From: Paraburkholderia bannensis
GTDB taxonomy: Bacteria; Pseudomonadota; Gammaproteobacteria; Burkholderiales; Burkholderiaceae
NCBI RefSeq assembly: GCF_014200455.1
Contig: NZ_JACHBW010000021.1
Coordinates: 1 to 64,000 of the forward strand
Length of the DNA stretch: 64,000 nt
Reading direction: 5' to 3'
Shown here: positions 31,926-40,707 of the stretch, in pieces
How positions within the stretch are numbered: the first letter of the stretch is position 1
How the letters are laid out: every line of letters starts with the position of its first letter
Position numbers and translations under genes: made by a program
Notes under the pieces: generated by a model
The model's database searches: none
What the model was told of the DNA's origin: nothing
Seen by the model: only the letters and a program-made list of their open reading frames with translations

Positions 31926-31950
31926 TCGGCTAGCCGATCAGGTGTGACGC

Positions 31951-31994
31951 CACCGAGGCCGGTTGCTTGTTCGCGCAAGCAACCGGCCTCGGTG
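31951..31994. terminator. Long perfect hairpin after the His-rich protein gene
   Basis: A 19-bp perfect stem (CACCGAGGCCGGTTGCTTG, loop ttcgcg, and its complement) ends 25-70 bp after the gene. The T-run is weak, but the stem is very stable and placed as a terminator. Confidence 0.65.
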
Positions 31995-32329
31995 CATTTC
32001 GCAATCTGAAGCGCTCCGCGTAAGCAAACTTCTGAGGACTGTCTCATTTCACTTGCTTACTCGATACATTTGAATACGTTTGATCGAAACCCCATTAAAT
32101 TGATTCGATATCCGAATTGATTTTCAGGCCGATAGCCCGTGAATAATGCACTCACCCTGCCGCACCATGACCGAATAATCGCTTTCTGGCGAACATCGGC
32201 CAAGGCCGGACCTATGCTGAACGCACATCCGCGGTAATGCAGGGTAATGGTCCGGCGTTGCTTCGCTCGCGCGGTGACGGTAACGTAGTTGGGCGTTTCG
32301 TTCCCCGGAGCGCACGGTGTATTCTCATT
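31995..32329. other. Non-coding region before an orphan terminator
   Basis: No supported gene. A 114-codon minus-strand frame (32057-32401) crosses the terminator at 32330 and has no signal, family or ribosome site. A plus-strand small RNA ending at 32359 is possible. Confidence 0.4.
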
Positions 32330-32359
32330 GCCCCGACCACCATTGGTTGGGGCTTTTTT
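32330..32359 (+). terminator. Orphan intrinsic terminator
   Basis: GCCCCGACC, loop accatt, GGTTGGGGC (one G-T pair), then six T: a textbook plus-strand terminator. No plus-strand gene ends nearby; the last one stops at 31925 and has its own hairpin. Confidence 0.8.
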
Positions 32360-32406
32360 CTGGTTCATCGCACATATCACCGAACCAGGCGAATCACGCA
32401 CAACGA

Positions 32407-33021
32407 TCAGTCGATGAGCTTGTTCAACGTAGCGAATTCGATCAGCGCCGCCAGCGACGATACTCCCAGCTTGTCGAGCACACGCGTCTTGTAGGTGCTC
32501 ACGGTCTTGTCGGACAGACCCAGACGCGCAGCCACGCCCTTGTTGCTCATGCCGCGCGCGAGATACTGCAGCACTTCGACCTCGCGCGGCGACAGCCCGT
32601 TAAGCGCCACATCGCGCCCGCCGCCGCAACTGCCCGCCGGGAAGCAGTCGTAGCCCAGCAGCACCGCCTTCACCACGCTGCACAGTTCTTCCACGCCACG
32701 GCTCTTGCTCACGTACCCGTTCGCGCCCGCGATGCGCGTGTGATTGGCCATGACCTGCTCGGGTTTCGCGGACAGCACCAGAACGCGCGTGCCGGTCTGC
32801 TTCGTGCGAATGCCGCGAATGACCGAAAGGCCATCGAGCTTCGGCAGTTCGAGATCGAGAATCACGAGATCCGGCTGCAAGGCGTGGACGAGACGCAAGC
32901 CTTCCTCACCGTCACCGCATTCGCCCACGAGTTGATATTCGGTATGCAGGACGTTGGCGAGCATCTTGAGGACGATCGGGTGATCGTCGATAACCACGAT
33001 GCGCTTCATTTTTTGTTCCAT
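32407..33021 (-). CDS. NarL/FixJ-type response regulator, orphan
   Basis: This 204-residue protein has a receiver domain with acidic pair VIDDHP, phosphorylated Asp in DLVILDLELPKLDG, Ser in VLVLSAKP and Lys in GYVSKSRG. A LuxR-type helix-turn-helix follows (LSPREVEVLQYLARGMSNKG, then LSDKTVSTYKTRVLDKLG). ATGs at 33021 and 33009 both allow a complete receiver; 33009 has GGAA 8 bases upstream. No histidine kinase gene is in the window, so the partner is elsewhere. It probably controls genes after phosphorylation; targets unknown. Confidence 0.9.
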   Translation of the reverse strand: MEQKMKRIVVIDDHPIVLKMLANVLHTEYQLVGECGDGEEGLRLVHALQPDLVILDLELPKLDGLSVIRGIRTKQTGTRVLVLSAKPEQVMANHTRIAGANGYVSKSRGVEELCSVVKAVLLGYDCFPAGSCGGGRDVALNGLSPREVEVLQYLARGMSNKGVAARLGLSDKTVSTYKTRVLDKLGVSSLAALIEFATLNKLID

Positions 33022-33312
33022 GTTTTCGGAGGCGTGAATGCGAAGCACCTTTCGGCGCGAAAACTACAGCCTGAACGACGCACTCCCCTTTTTGGATAGG
33101 AAAAATCTGAAACGCTTCCAGCCGATTGTCAGGCGGGTTAACCCGCAAACCGGGCGACAACCCGCCAATCAGCCGTCATCCCCTGGCGGCAACCGCCGCT
33201 TCACGCGGCAACCAGCCGTTACCTTTCGCTCGCGAGTTTGACGCGCGACAATAAAGCGCCCCCTGTTCCATCCGCAACCCATCGTTAAATCCATCGCCCA
33301 CGAGAGTCACGC

Positions 33313-34776
33313 ATGAATCAGGCATCGCCCGCCACCCCCCAGGACATCGTCGCCGCCGACGCCCTCGATCTGTCGCAGTGGATTCGCCTGCGCCGTGTCT
33401 CGTGCCGCGAAGTCATGACCGCCTTCCTCGATCACATCGCGCGCGTGAATACGCCGGCCAACGCGATCGTGTCGCTGCGCGATCGCGCGGTGCTCCTCAT
33501 GGAAGCCGGCGAGCGCGACGCGCAGCTCGCGCGCGGCGAGTATCTGGGCTGGCTGCACGGCATTCCGCAGGCGCCGAAGGATCTCACCGCCACCGCGGGC
33601 ATTGCCTCGACGCAAGGTTCGCCGATCTTCCGCGACGAAGTGCCGAAGGCCGATGCGCTGGTAGCCGCCCGAATGCGCGCGCAGGGCGCGATCTTTATCG
33701 GCAAGACCAACTCGCCGGAATTCGGGCTTGGCTCGAACACCTACAACACGGTGTTCGGCGCCACGCTCAACGCCTATGACGCCACGCGCAGCGCGGGCGG
33801 CAGCAGCGGCGGCACGGCCGTGGCGCTCGCGCTGCGCATGCTGCCGGTGGCCGACGGCAGCGACATGATGGGTTCGCTGCGCAACCCCGCTGGCTGGAAC
33901 AACGTGTTCGGCTTCCGTCCCTCGCAGGGACGCGTGCCGTCGGTGCCCGCCGTCGATCTCTACTACAACCAGCTCGGCTGCGCCGGTCCGATGGGCCGCA
34001 GCGTCCCCGACCTCGCCATGCTGCTGTCCACGCAAGCCGGCTACGATGCGCGCGCACCGCTCTCCATCGCGCAAGACGCGGCGCAGTTCGCCCAGCCGCT
34101 GGCGCGCGACTTCGGCGGTGCGCGCATCGGCTGGCTCGGCGATTACAACGGCTATCTGGCGATGGAAGACGGCGTGCTCGCACTGTGCGAAACGGCGCTC
34201 GAAGATTTCGGCGCGATCGGCTGCACGGTCGAGGCCGCCCGCACCGACTATCCGCTGGAAAAGCTCTGGGACTGCTGGCGCACGCTGCGTCATTTTTCCG
34301 TGGCTGGCTCGCTGGGCGCGCTCTATCGTGATCCCGCGAAGCGGGCGCTGCTCAAGCCGGAGGCGCAATGGGAAGTGGAAGGCGGATTGGCGCTCTCGGG
34401 CGAGGACGTGTGGAACGCGTCGGTGGCGCGCAGTCAGTGGTACAACGCGCTGCTCGCGCTGTTCGAGCACTACGACTATCTGGCGTTGCCAAGTGCGCAG
34501 CTCTTCCCGTTCGATGCGAAGCTGCATTGGCCCAGCTCGGTCGCGGGCCGTGAGATGGACACTTATCACCGCTGGATGGAAGTGGTGATCGGCGCGAGTC
34601 TGGCTGGCTTGCCGGTGATCAGCGTCCCGGCGGGCTTCAATGTGCAAGGCTTGCCGATGGGCCTGCAGGTGATCGGCAAGCCGCAGGCCGATCTATCGGT
34701 GCTGCAGATCGCGCACGCCTACGATCAGGCGACGCAGTGGGTCAAACGACGCGTACCGTCGATTCTCGCGGCATAA
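33313..34776 (+). CDS. Amidase-signature family protein
   Basis: This 487-residue amidase-signature hydrolase uses a Ser-Ser-Lys triad to cut amide bonds. Seen: the catalytic Lys in QAPKDLT, the Gly/Ser-rich core SAGGSSGGTAVALAL, and the downstream GSDMMGSLRNPAGWN segment where the second Ser lies. The C-terminal end ISVPAGFNVQGLPMGLQVIG is typical. The substrate is not clear; no GatB/GatC genes are beside it, so it is not the tRNA amidotransferase. Free-standing and convergent with the DUF748 gene. Confidence 0.88.
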   Translation: MNQASPATPQDIVAADALDLSQWIRLRRVSCREVMTAFLDHIARVNTPANAIVSLRDRAVLLMEAGERDAQLARGEYLGWLHGIPQAPKDLTATAGIASTQGSPIFRDEVPKADALVAARMRAQGAIFIGKTNSPEFGLGSNTYNTVFGATLNAYDATRSAGGSSGGTAVALALRMLPVADGSDMMGSLRNPAGWNNVFGFRPSQGRVPSVPAVDLYYNQLGCAGPMGRSVPDLAMLLSTQAGYDARAPLSIAQDAAQFAQPLARDFGGARIGWLGDYNGYLAMEDGVLALCETALEDFGAIGCTVEAARTDYPLEKLWDCWRTLRHFSVAGSLGALYRDPAKRALLKPEAQWEVEGGLALSGEDVWNASVARSQWYNALLALFEHYDYLALPSAQLFPFDAKLHWPSSVAGREMDTYHRWMEVVIGASLAGLPVISVPAGFNVQGLPMGLQVIGKPQADLSVLQIAHAYDQATQWVKRRVPSILAA

Positions 34777-34780
34777 AACA

Positions 34781-34815
34781 GAACGAGGCGCGCAGCCACG
34801 CCACGCGCCTCGTTC
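34781..34815. terminator. Hairpin between convergent genes
   Basis: Arms GAACGAGGCGCG (34781-34792) and CGCGCCTCGTTC (34804-34815) form a perfect 12-bp stem between the amidase stop and the DUF748 stop. No T-run; a two-way terminator is likely. Confidence 0.6.
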
Positions 34816-34844
34816 GCCATTACTTGATCGCCAGATCGGCGAGA

Positions 34845-37800
34845 TCACTTCAAGCCGAAATCCACCCGCGTCGTCGCACCCTTGTCGTCGATACCCTTGG
34901 CATCGAGTCTGGGCGCGACCACGAACACGCGGCTCGGGTCCACCTTGCCTTCGAAATACTGCTGCACCGCCTGCGCGCGCTTTTGCGCCAGGTTGCGCAG
35001 CGCGGCGTCGTCCACCGGCGCATGTTCGGCGAGCGCCTGTTTCATGTCGTCGACCGGCAAGGACTTGGTGAAACCGATCATAGTGTGCGGCTTCTTGAAA
35101 TCAGCGGATTTATAAGCCCTGGTCAGATATTTTTCGTATTCCTTCTGATCGACCTGCACCTCGGACGTATCCACGCTTTCACCGTTGCCCACGGTGTCCT
35201 TGACCTTCTGCAAACGCACCAGACGATCCACGTATTGCTCGCGCAGGGCTGGCGTGTCTACGGCCGGATCGACGCGGCCGATCAGGTCGATCTTGATCGA
35301 CGGCTTGTCGTCCAGCGCCCGGGCGATGGTGTCGAGCTTCGTGCCGTCGGCGTCGGTGAGTTTCGCCGAGCCCGCGGCGAATTCCACATACCCCAGCTCC
35401 TGCCCGCCGCCGCCGAATGCATTTGCGAGCAGCGAGAACGGCGCGGTCACGGCCTTGGCGATCAGGTTGAGCACGGCCTTCCAGATCAATCCGCCCAGGC
35501 TGAACTCCGGATTCGAGAGCGAGCCGGACACCGGAATATTCACGTCGATCTCGCCGCGCCGGTTCTTGAGCAGTGAAATCGCCAGACGCACCGGCAGTTT
35601 GGTCGCCGTGTCGTTATCGACGTGATCGCCAAAAGTCAGCTGGTCGATAAAGATATGGTTGTTCGCCGAGAGCTGGTCATCCGCAAGCTGGTAATGCAGA
35701 TCGACGTTGAGCTTGCCCTTGGTGATCGGATAGCCCGCGTACTTGCTTGAATACGGCGTGAGATTGGTCAGCTCGATATCGTGCGCGCTCGCGGTGAGAT
35801 CGAGCGACGGTTTGGCGATCAGCGGATTCACCGAGCCCTTGATCGAAATCGGGCCGTTCGCCGCGAGCTTCGCCGATACGTCCACCGGCGCGGGCGTGGT
35901 CGATTCAGTGCCGAATGCGCCCACCGTGCCCTGGATCTGCACGAGGTCGGCGGTGTAGTTTGGCTTGATGAAGTTGTCGGTGTAATTGACGCGGCCGGCC
36001 TGCAACACCAGTTGGCCGAAGTGCAGGCGCACCGGTTTCGACGGCGGCTGCGCAGCGGTCACGGTCGTCGAAGCGACCGAAGCCGGCACGGGCGCGGACG
36101 CCATCTCCGGCGCGCTCGCAGCCTGCGGCGTGAGCGGCACCGGTTCGCGGCCGCGCTCGGCGGCGCTGGTGTCGCGTGTGAGCGATTGGGCCTGGCCGCT
36201 TTGATGCGCCACCACGTCCTTGAGGTTGAGCTTGCCTTGCGCGTCCAGCAGGACGCGGCCATAGAAGCCCGCGAAGGTCACGCGGCTCGCGTCCACGTCG
36301 GTGCCGCGCGCGTCGTCGAAGCTCACCTTCATGTTCGACAGCGCGAGCGAGCGCCAGCCCGCGAACGGGTCGGAGGTCGCCTTGTCGAGCATGCGCACGT
36401 CCACCAGCGCCGCGTCGCCGCGATAGTTGGCCTTGAGCGCCTTGCCCTGCTCCACCGCCAGTTGCCCCTTCATGTTGAGCAGCGCGCTTGCAATCACGGC
36501 GTTGAGCTGGCTGCCGAAATACGGCTCGAAGGCGGCAGCGTCGAGCCGGTTCGCGTCGATCTTCAGTTGCGCCTTGAGCGGCGCCGGGTTCACATCGCCG
36601 TTGAGCGCGAGCGTGCCCTTGCGGTTGACGGTCGCCTTGAGATCGATGGGCAGCGCATGACGCATGTCGTCGCTGATCTGCTGGACCTTGAAGTCGAGCG
36701 GCGTGATCGCGAGCTTGACCGGACGCGGCGTCGTACTGTCCGTGAAGTTAACCAAGCCGCCACTCACGCTGACGTTATCGATCTTGTAGTGCCATGCCGG
36801 GCCTTCCTGCACCGACTTCTGCGCGGCGTGAATGGCGGTGCGCTGCGGCGCGGCTTCGTGAGGCGCCGCCAGCTTCAACAAATCGATGTCGCCGCTCTTC
36901 AGGCGCTCGACATTCAGGGCGAGGCCGTTCGCTTCCACCGATGCGATTTGCGCCGTGCGCGCCGCAATGTCGATTTTGCTGACCTGCACCGTGCCTTTGG
37001 CAAGCGCCAGCGCGGGCGCCTTTGCACCGCGCGCGGCGATCTTGAGCGAATCGAGGCCGAGCGTGCTCGCGCCCACCTGCACTGCGGCGGGCGATTTCGA
37101 CCAGTCCGCCGTCACGGTCGAATCGAGCGTGAGCTTGCCGTCCACCACCTGCGCGGCAGTCGCGCTATCGATATAGGGCTGCCAGACCGGCAAAGGCAAT
37201 CCCTTCACGGCGATCTTCGCGTCCGCGCGCTTCGCCGCCATGCCGAAGTTGCCCGCAACCTGCACCGTGCCGCCGTTACGGTCGTCGAGCGCAAGCGTGT
37301 ACGGCGCGCTCGCTTGCGCCGTGGTCGAGAAGTGGGTGAGCGTCGCGGTGACGTTGTTGAGTTCGTTATCGACGGGCCGCGACGCGGCTTCGTCATGCAC
37401 ATGCAGCGTGCCGCCGGCGATCGCAAGCTGATGAACCGAGAGATCGAGCGGCGGCGCTTTTTCAGCCGGTTCAGCCGGTCCAGCGGCTCTGGCAGTCTCG
37501 CCCGATGCGGGCGCGGGGGCGCTCGCGGTCTTCGCCTTTGCTGGATTTTCGCCCTTCGCTTCGGCCTTCGCCGCCGGCGCGCCCACGAGTTTTTCGATGC
37601 TCAGCACGCCTGCCTTGTCGCGCGACAACCAGACCGAGGGCGCATCGAGACGGATCGCGTCGAAGCGATAGACGTTGCCAAACGGTTCGAGCGAGGCCGC
37701 CGCCACATGCAGCCCGTGCGCGCCGAACAACGGCGCATTGGCATTGTCGGTCGCATCGATATCGTTCAGATCGGCCGTACCGGAAACCCGCAAGCTGGGC

Positions 37801-38645
37801 TTCTCGCCCGTCATCACGAAATCGAGTTTCAGATTGGTCGAGAGCAGACCGCTTTTCACCGTGACGGGCAGCTTCGTCGGCGAATAGGTGAGCAGTTTGG
37901 GCACGTCGAGATCGGTCAGACGAAGTTCGACTTCGGACTCGCGCGAGGCGGCGAAGGGCTTGGTCTTGCCGTCGATGGCGAGCGTGCTCGCGCCGTCGAT
38001 ACGCGCACGCAACAGCGGCTTGACGAAGATATCGGTTTTCGACGCCAGCGTGGCGATGAACGGAATCCCCAGCGTCCAGCGGTCGACCAGATGCTTCTCG
38101 TTGAGCAGTCGATCGTCGAAGGTGATCTGGCCGTTTTCGACACGGATGTTCGACACCGAAAACTGCGCGGGCTTGCTGCCGGGCTTTTCGGAGGGCTTCG
38201 AGAATTTGTCGATCAGATCCGAGAAGTTGAAGCGCTGCGCATCCATGCGCACGATCGTCACGCGCGGCGAATCGAGCCGCACTTCATCGACGATGGGCGC
38301 AAGGCGAAAGATCGACGACCACGACGGCTTCACCACGAGCCGTTCGACATCGACGAAATCGCCCTGCCCGCCGCGCTCGCCGATATGCACGCGATCCGCT
38401 TCGAGCCGCAGCGTGTAGGGATTGAGCGCGATGCGCGCGATCGAAACGGGACGATCGAGCTGCTGGCCCAATTGCTGCTCGGCGATATGGCGAATCAGCG
38501 GCGGCGCGGCGAAGAAACCAAGCAGCCCGAAGATCACGAGGAAGATCACCAGCCCCGTGAAGATGCGGCGGGTACGCGGTGCGCGGGCGACGGCGCGCAC
38601 CGATTGCAGGGAGGTTGTCAGCGATGCTTTGTTGAGACTTGCCAT
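34845..38645 (-). CDS. AsmA-like DUF748 envelope protein
   Basis: This 1266-residue protein starts at the ATG at 38645, followed by a basic segment and one N-terminal membrane helix (GLVIFLVIFGLLGFFAAPPL). The rest is a long periplasmic beta-rich body with AsmA/DUF748 features (LNPYTLRLEADRVHIGE, ELTNLTPYSSKYAGYPITKG, DNHIFIDQLTFGD-like text). Long proteins of this fold are thought to bridge inner and outer membranes and move lipids. The C terminus (VEFAAGSAKLTDADGTKLDT, with RAQAVQQYF) looks like a weak OmpA-like domain, as in other DUF748 proteins. It contains a Lys/Ala/Pro-rich linker near residue 345-375. Monocistronic. Confidence 0.85.
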   Translation of the reverse strand: MASLNKASLTTSLQSVRAVARAPRTRRIFTGLVIFLVIFGLLGFFAAPPLIRHIAEQQLGQQLDRPVSIARIALNPYTLRLEADRVHIGERGGQGDFVDVERLVVKPSWSSIFRLAPIVDEVRLDSPRVTIVRMDAQRFNFSDLIDKFSKPSEKPGSKPAQFSVSNIRVENGQITFDDRLLNEKHLVDRWTLGIPFIATLASKTDIFVKPLLRARIDGASTLAIDGKTKPFAASRESEVELRLTDLDVPKLLTYSPTKLPVTVKSGLLSTNLKLDFVMTGEKPSLRVSGTADLNDIDATDNANAPLFGAHGLHVAAASLEPFGNVYRFDAIRLDAPSVWLSRDKAGVLSIEKLVGAPAAKAEAKGENPAKAKTASAPAPASGETARAAGPAEPAEKAPPLDLSVHQLAIAGGTLHVHDEAASRPVDNELNNVTATLTHFSTTAQASAPYTLALDDRNGGTVQVAGNFGMAAKRADAKIAVKGLPLPVWQPYIDSATAAQVVDGKLTLDSTVTADWSKSPAAVQVGASTLGLDSLKIAARGAKAPALALAKGTVQVSKIDIAARTAQIASVEANGLALNVERLKSGDIDLLKLAAPHEAAPQRTAIHAAQKSVQEGPAWHYKIDNVSVSGGLVNFTDSTTPRPVKLAITPLDFKVQQISDDMRHALPIDLKATVNRKGTLALNGDVNPAPLKAQLKIDANRLDAAAFEPYFGSQLNAVIASALLNMKGQLAVEQGKALKANYRGDAALVDVRMLDKATSDPFAGWRSLALSNMKVSFDDARGTDVDASRVTFAGFYGRVLLDAQGKLNLKDVVAHQSGQAQSLTRDTSAAERGREPVPLTPQAASAPEMASAPVPASVASTTVTAAQPPSKPVRLHFGQLVLQAGRVNYTDNFIKPNYTADLVQIQGTVGAFGTESTTPAPVDVSAKLAANGPISIKGSVNPLIAKPSLDLTASAHDIELTNLTPYSSKYAGYPITKGKLNVDLHYQLADDQLSANNHIFIDQLTFGDHVDNDTATKLPVRLAISLLKNRRGEIDVNIPVSGSLSNPEFSLGGLIWKAVLNLIAKAVTAPFSLLANAFGGGGQELGYVEFAAGSAKLTDADGTKLDTIARALDDKPSIKIDLIGRVDPAVDTPALREQYVDRLVRLQKVKDTVGNGESVDTSEVQVDQKEYEKYLTRAYKSADFKKPHTMIGFTKSLPVDDMKQALAEHAPVDDAALRNLAQKRAQAVQQYFEGKVDPSRVFVVAPRLDAKGIDDKGATTRVDFGLK

Positions 38646-38961
38646 GCTTGCTGGCCAATGACGCGGCGACAGGCGCACCGCGGATGGTGAAACGGCTTGG
38701 GCCGCGCCCGGCCGAACAGGCAGCCCCCGCAACAACGGGCAACGGCAGGCGGCATTCGGCAGACGGACTGGCCCGACAAGCGGGAAGTATAGGCCCGATG
38801 CCGCCTTGCGCGGCTGTAAAACGCCGGGTGGCGCAAGCGTGTTGGGGCACGAAAGCACACGACGCAGAACGCAGCGCGCAAAGAAAAAAGCGGCGTGGCC
38901 GCCGCTTCACGAGGTTCGAGGAGCGGCGTGCGCGCCGCTCCGCTGACACCTTATTGACGCA
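38646..38961. other. Intergenic region between DUF1254 and DUF748 genes
   Basis: About 315 bp. It holds the minus-strand terminator at 38882-38907 and should hold the DUF748 promoter. No gene seen. Confidence 0.45.
38882..38907 (-). terminator. Intrinsic terminator of the DUF1254 lipoprotein gene
   Basis: On the minus strand AAGCGGCG, loop gcca, CGCCGCTT is followed by TTTTCTT. It lies 55 bp after the lipoprotein stop. Confidence 0.8.
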
Positions 38962-40395
38962 TTACTGACGCTCGATTGCGGGCGGCTGCCAGCTGCCGTC
39001 GGTCGCCTGCGGCTTCGGTGCGTACATGCGCAGCACGAGACGGAAATCGCCCTTCGGCGCGGGCACCCAGTTGCTGCCGCCGCGCGCACGATCGGCGCTC
39101 ACATGCACGTCGATCGAACCGTCGCGGTTGCGGTGCGCGCCATTGCGATCGCCAAACGCAATGCGCACCGGCGCGTCGCCGTCGAGCGCGCCGTCCGTCG
39201 TATAGGCCGTGATCGACCAGAAGCCGCGCACTGGCGGCACCTGCTTCGCCGGGAAGTGGATCACATAGCGGTTCGCGCCGTTGAGCGCGTGACCATCCGC
39301 ATCCTGCGCGACGCGCGCGCGCACTTCGTCGCGACTCGTCGGCAGGCCCGGCGACGCCCACGCCGCATAGGCGCGCAGCGCGTAATCCGGACCGTAGTTG
39401 CCCGCATCGTCGCCGATCCAGCTCCAGCCGTTGCCGGCCAGCAGATTCGACGGCGGCGTCGCGACGCGCATGCGGCCATCGGCCAGACCCGCATTGACCA
39501 GCGCCATGTCCTTGCTGCCCGAGGGCAGTTGCGCCGCGTCGCCGGCGTGCACGCCGATGTCGCCGAGAATCTTGATCGCGTGCTGATCGTCGGGCACCGG
39601 CGCATTGTCTTCCATCGCCAGCGCGAGGCGGCTGAAGAAGCCATTGGCGTCGAGCGCCGCAACCTGCGCCGACGGCGCGCCCGACGCGACCGGATCGCCG
39701 CTCAGACCCGCGCCCGCCTGGGCGTCCGCCTGCCCGGCGCGCTTGCCATGGGCGTCCCACGCCGACAGCGGCGCCACACGCAGACCGCGCTGCAGACGGC
39801 GCACCGCGTTCAGATCCGCGCCGCCGCGCGTCTGGATGCGCGCGATGAACCATGCATAACGCGTGCTCACGTCGATACGCTTCACGCGCGCGGGCAGCGT
39901 GCCCTTCCAGCCAGCGGGCACGAACGCAATCGTTTGCGCCTTCAGACCGTTCACATGTTCGTTCAGTTGCGACGCCGTCGACCAGAGCACATTGGTCCAC
40001 ATGTCGAGCGCGCGCGCATCCATGTATCGGCCATGCGTGTCGGGCAGCGAAATCAGCACCGGCTCGCTACCCAGATCGAGCCAGCCGGATGACACCAGCG
40101 TGTCGAGATTCGGTTCGGGCGGGCTGGAGGCGCCAACGGGCGGCAGCGACTGGGCGTTGCGCAGCGTGTTCGGCGCCGCCTGGCCAGGCGCGCTGCCGGT
40201 AGCGGCCGCGCGCGACACGTCCATCAGCACGAGCGGATAGCCGAACACGTAAGAATCGGAGACTTCGTCCTTGACCCAGCCGTTGCTTTTGGGCGCAACG
40301 CTTTCAGGCGTGGACGCACATCCGGCGATGAGCGCGACGCCCGCCAAAGCGGCGCAGGCGCGAAAGAAAGGAATAGTGCGACGTTTTGTTGTCAT
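38962..40395 (-). CDS. DUF1254/DUF1214 lipoprotein
   Basis: This 477-residue protein has a lipoprotein signal (FFRACAALAGVALIAGC, start at the ATG at 40395). An N-terminal DUF1254 domain (VSDSYVFGYPLVLMDVSR, then NLDTLVSSGWLDLGSEPVLI) is followed by a DUF1214 domain (GFWSITAYTTDG, WVPAPKGDFRLVLRMYAP). The fold is beta-rich and found in many secreted proteins of unknown role. The frame extends far upstream, but only the ATG at 40395 gives a lipobox. Probably on the outer membrane. It is divergent from copA. Confidence 0.85.
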   Translation of the reverse strand: MTTKRRTIPFFRACAALAGVALIAGCASTPESVAPKSNGWVKDEVSDSYVFGYPLVLMDVSRAAATGSAPGQAAPNTLRNAQSLPPVGASSPPEPNLDTLVSSGWLDLGSEPVLISLPDTHGRYMDARALDMWTNVLWSTASQLNEHVNGLKAQTIAFVPAGWKGTLPARVKRIDVSTRYAWFIARIQTRGGADLNAVRRLQRGLRVAPLSAWDAHGKRAGQADAQAGAGLSGDPVASGAPSAQVAALDANGFFSRLALAMEDNAPVPDDQHAIKILGDIGVHAGDAAQLPSGSKDMALVNAGLADGRMRVATPPSNLLAGNGWSWIGDDAGNYGPDYALRAYAAWASPGLPTSRDEVRARVAQDADGHALNGANRYVIHFPAKQVPPVRGFWSITAYTTDGALDGDAPVRIAFGDRNGAHRNRDGSIDVHVSADRARGGSNWVPAPKGDFRLVLRMYAPKPQATDGSWQPPAIERQ

Positions 40396-40707
40396 TTGTT
40401 GGTTCTGTACGAAGCGGGCGGCCCATGAAGTGACGTCGACCGGCCTCAAGCGCCACGCGCCAGCCCCCCGAAGGGCTGTTGGTCCGGTGCGCGCAGCAGG
40501 GCCAATGCCGCCGGATGGTATCGTATCGTCGGCTTTGGCCCAAGAAAAGTGTGAGGGGCGAAACGCTGAGTTACGCAAGCGACGCATGATCGCAGCGTTC
40601 AAAACAGGCGATATCAAGGGGACAGAACATACGCCTCTTGACCTTCCCATCATGGGAACGTAGATACTGCTTCACATCGAATCAGATCGCCTTTGCGTTT
40701 GAACATC
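40396..40707. other. Divergent control region with CueR-type promoter
   Basis: About 310 bp between the divergent DUF1254 and copA genes. The copA promoter is at 40638-40668. No gene is supported. Confidence 0.5.
40638..40668 (+). promoter_or_regulatory. CueR/MerR-type promoter of copA
   Basis: A -35 TTGACC (40638-40643) and a -10 GATACT (40663-40668) are 19 bp apart, the stretched spacing used by MerR-family activators. The spacer holds the inverted repeat ACCTTCCCATCATGGGAACGT, very like known CueR operators. Copper-induced transcription of copA is expected. Confidence 0.8.

Noticed and set aside
32057..32401. 114-codon minus-strand frame
   Set aside because: It crosses a strong plus-strand terminator, and has no ribosome site, signal or known domain.
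35781..38690. 969-codon open frame on the plus strand opposite the DUF748 gene
   Set aside because: Antisense shadow with Arg-rich low-sense text; the DUF748 frame has a membrane anchor and family motifs.
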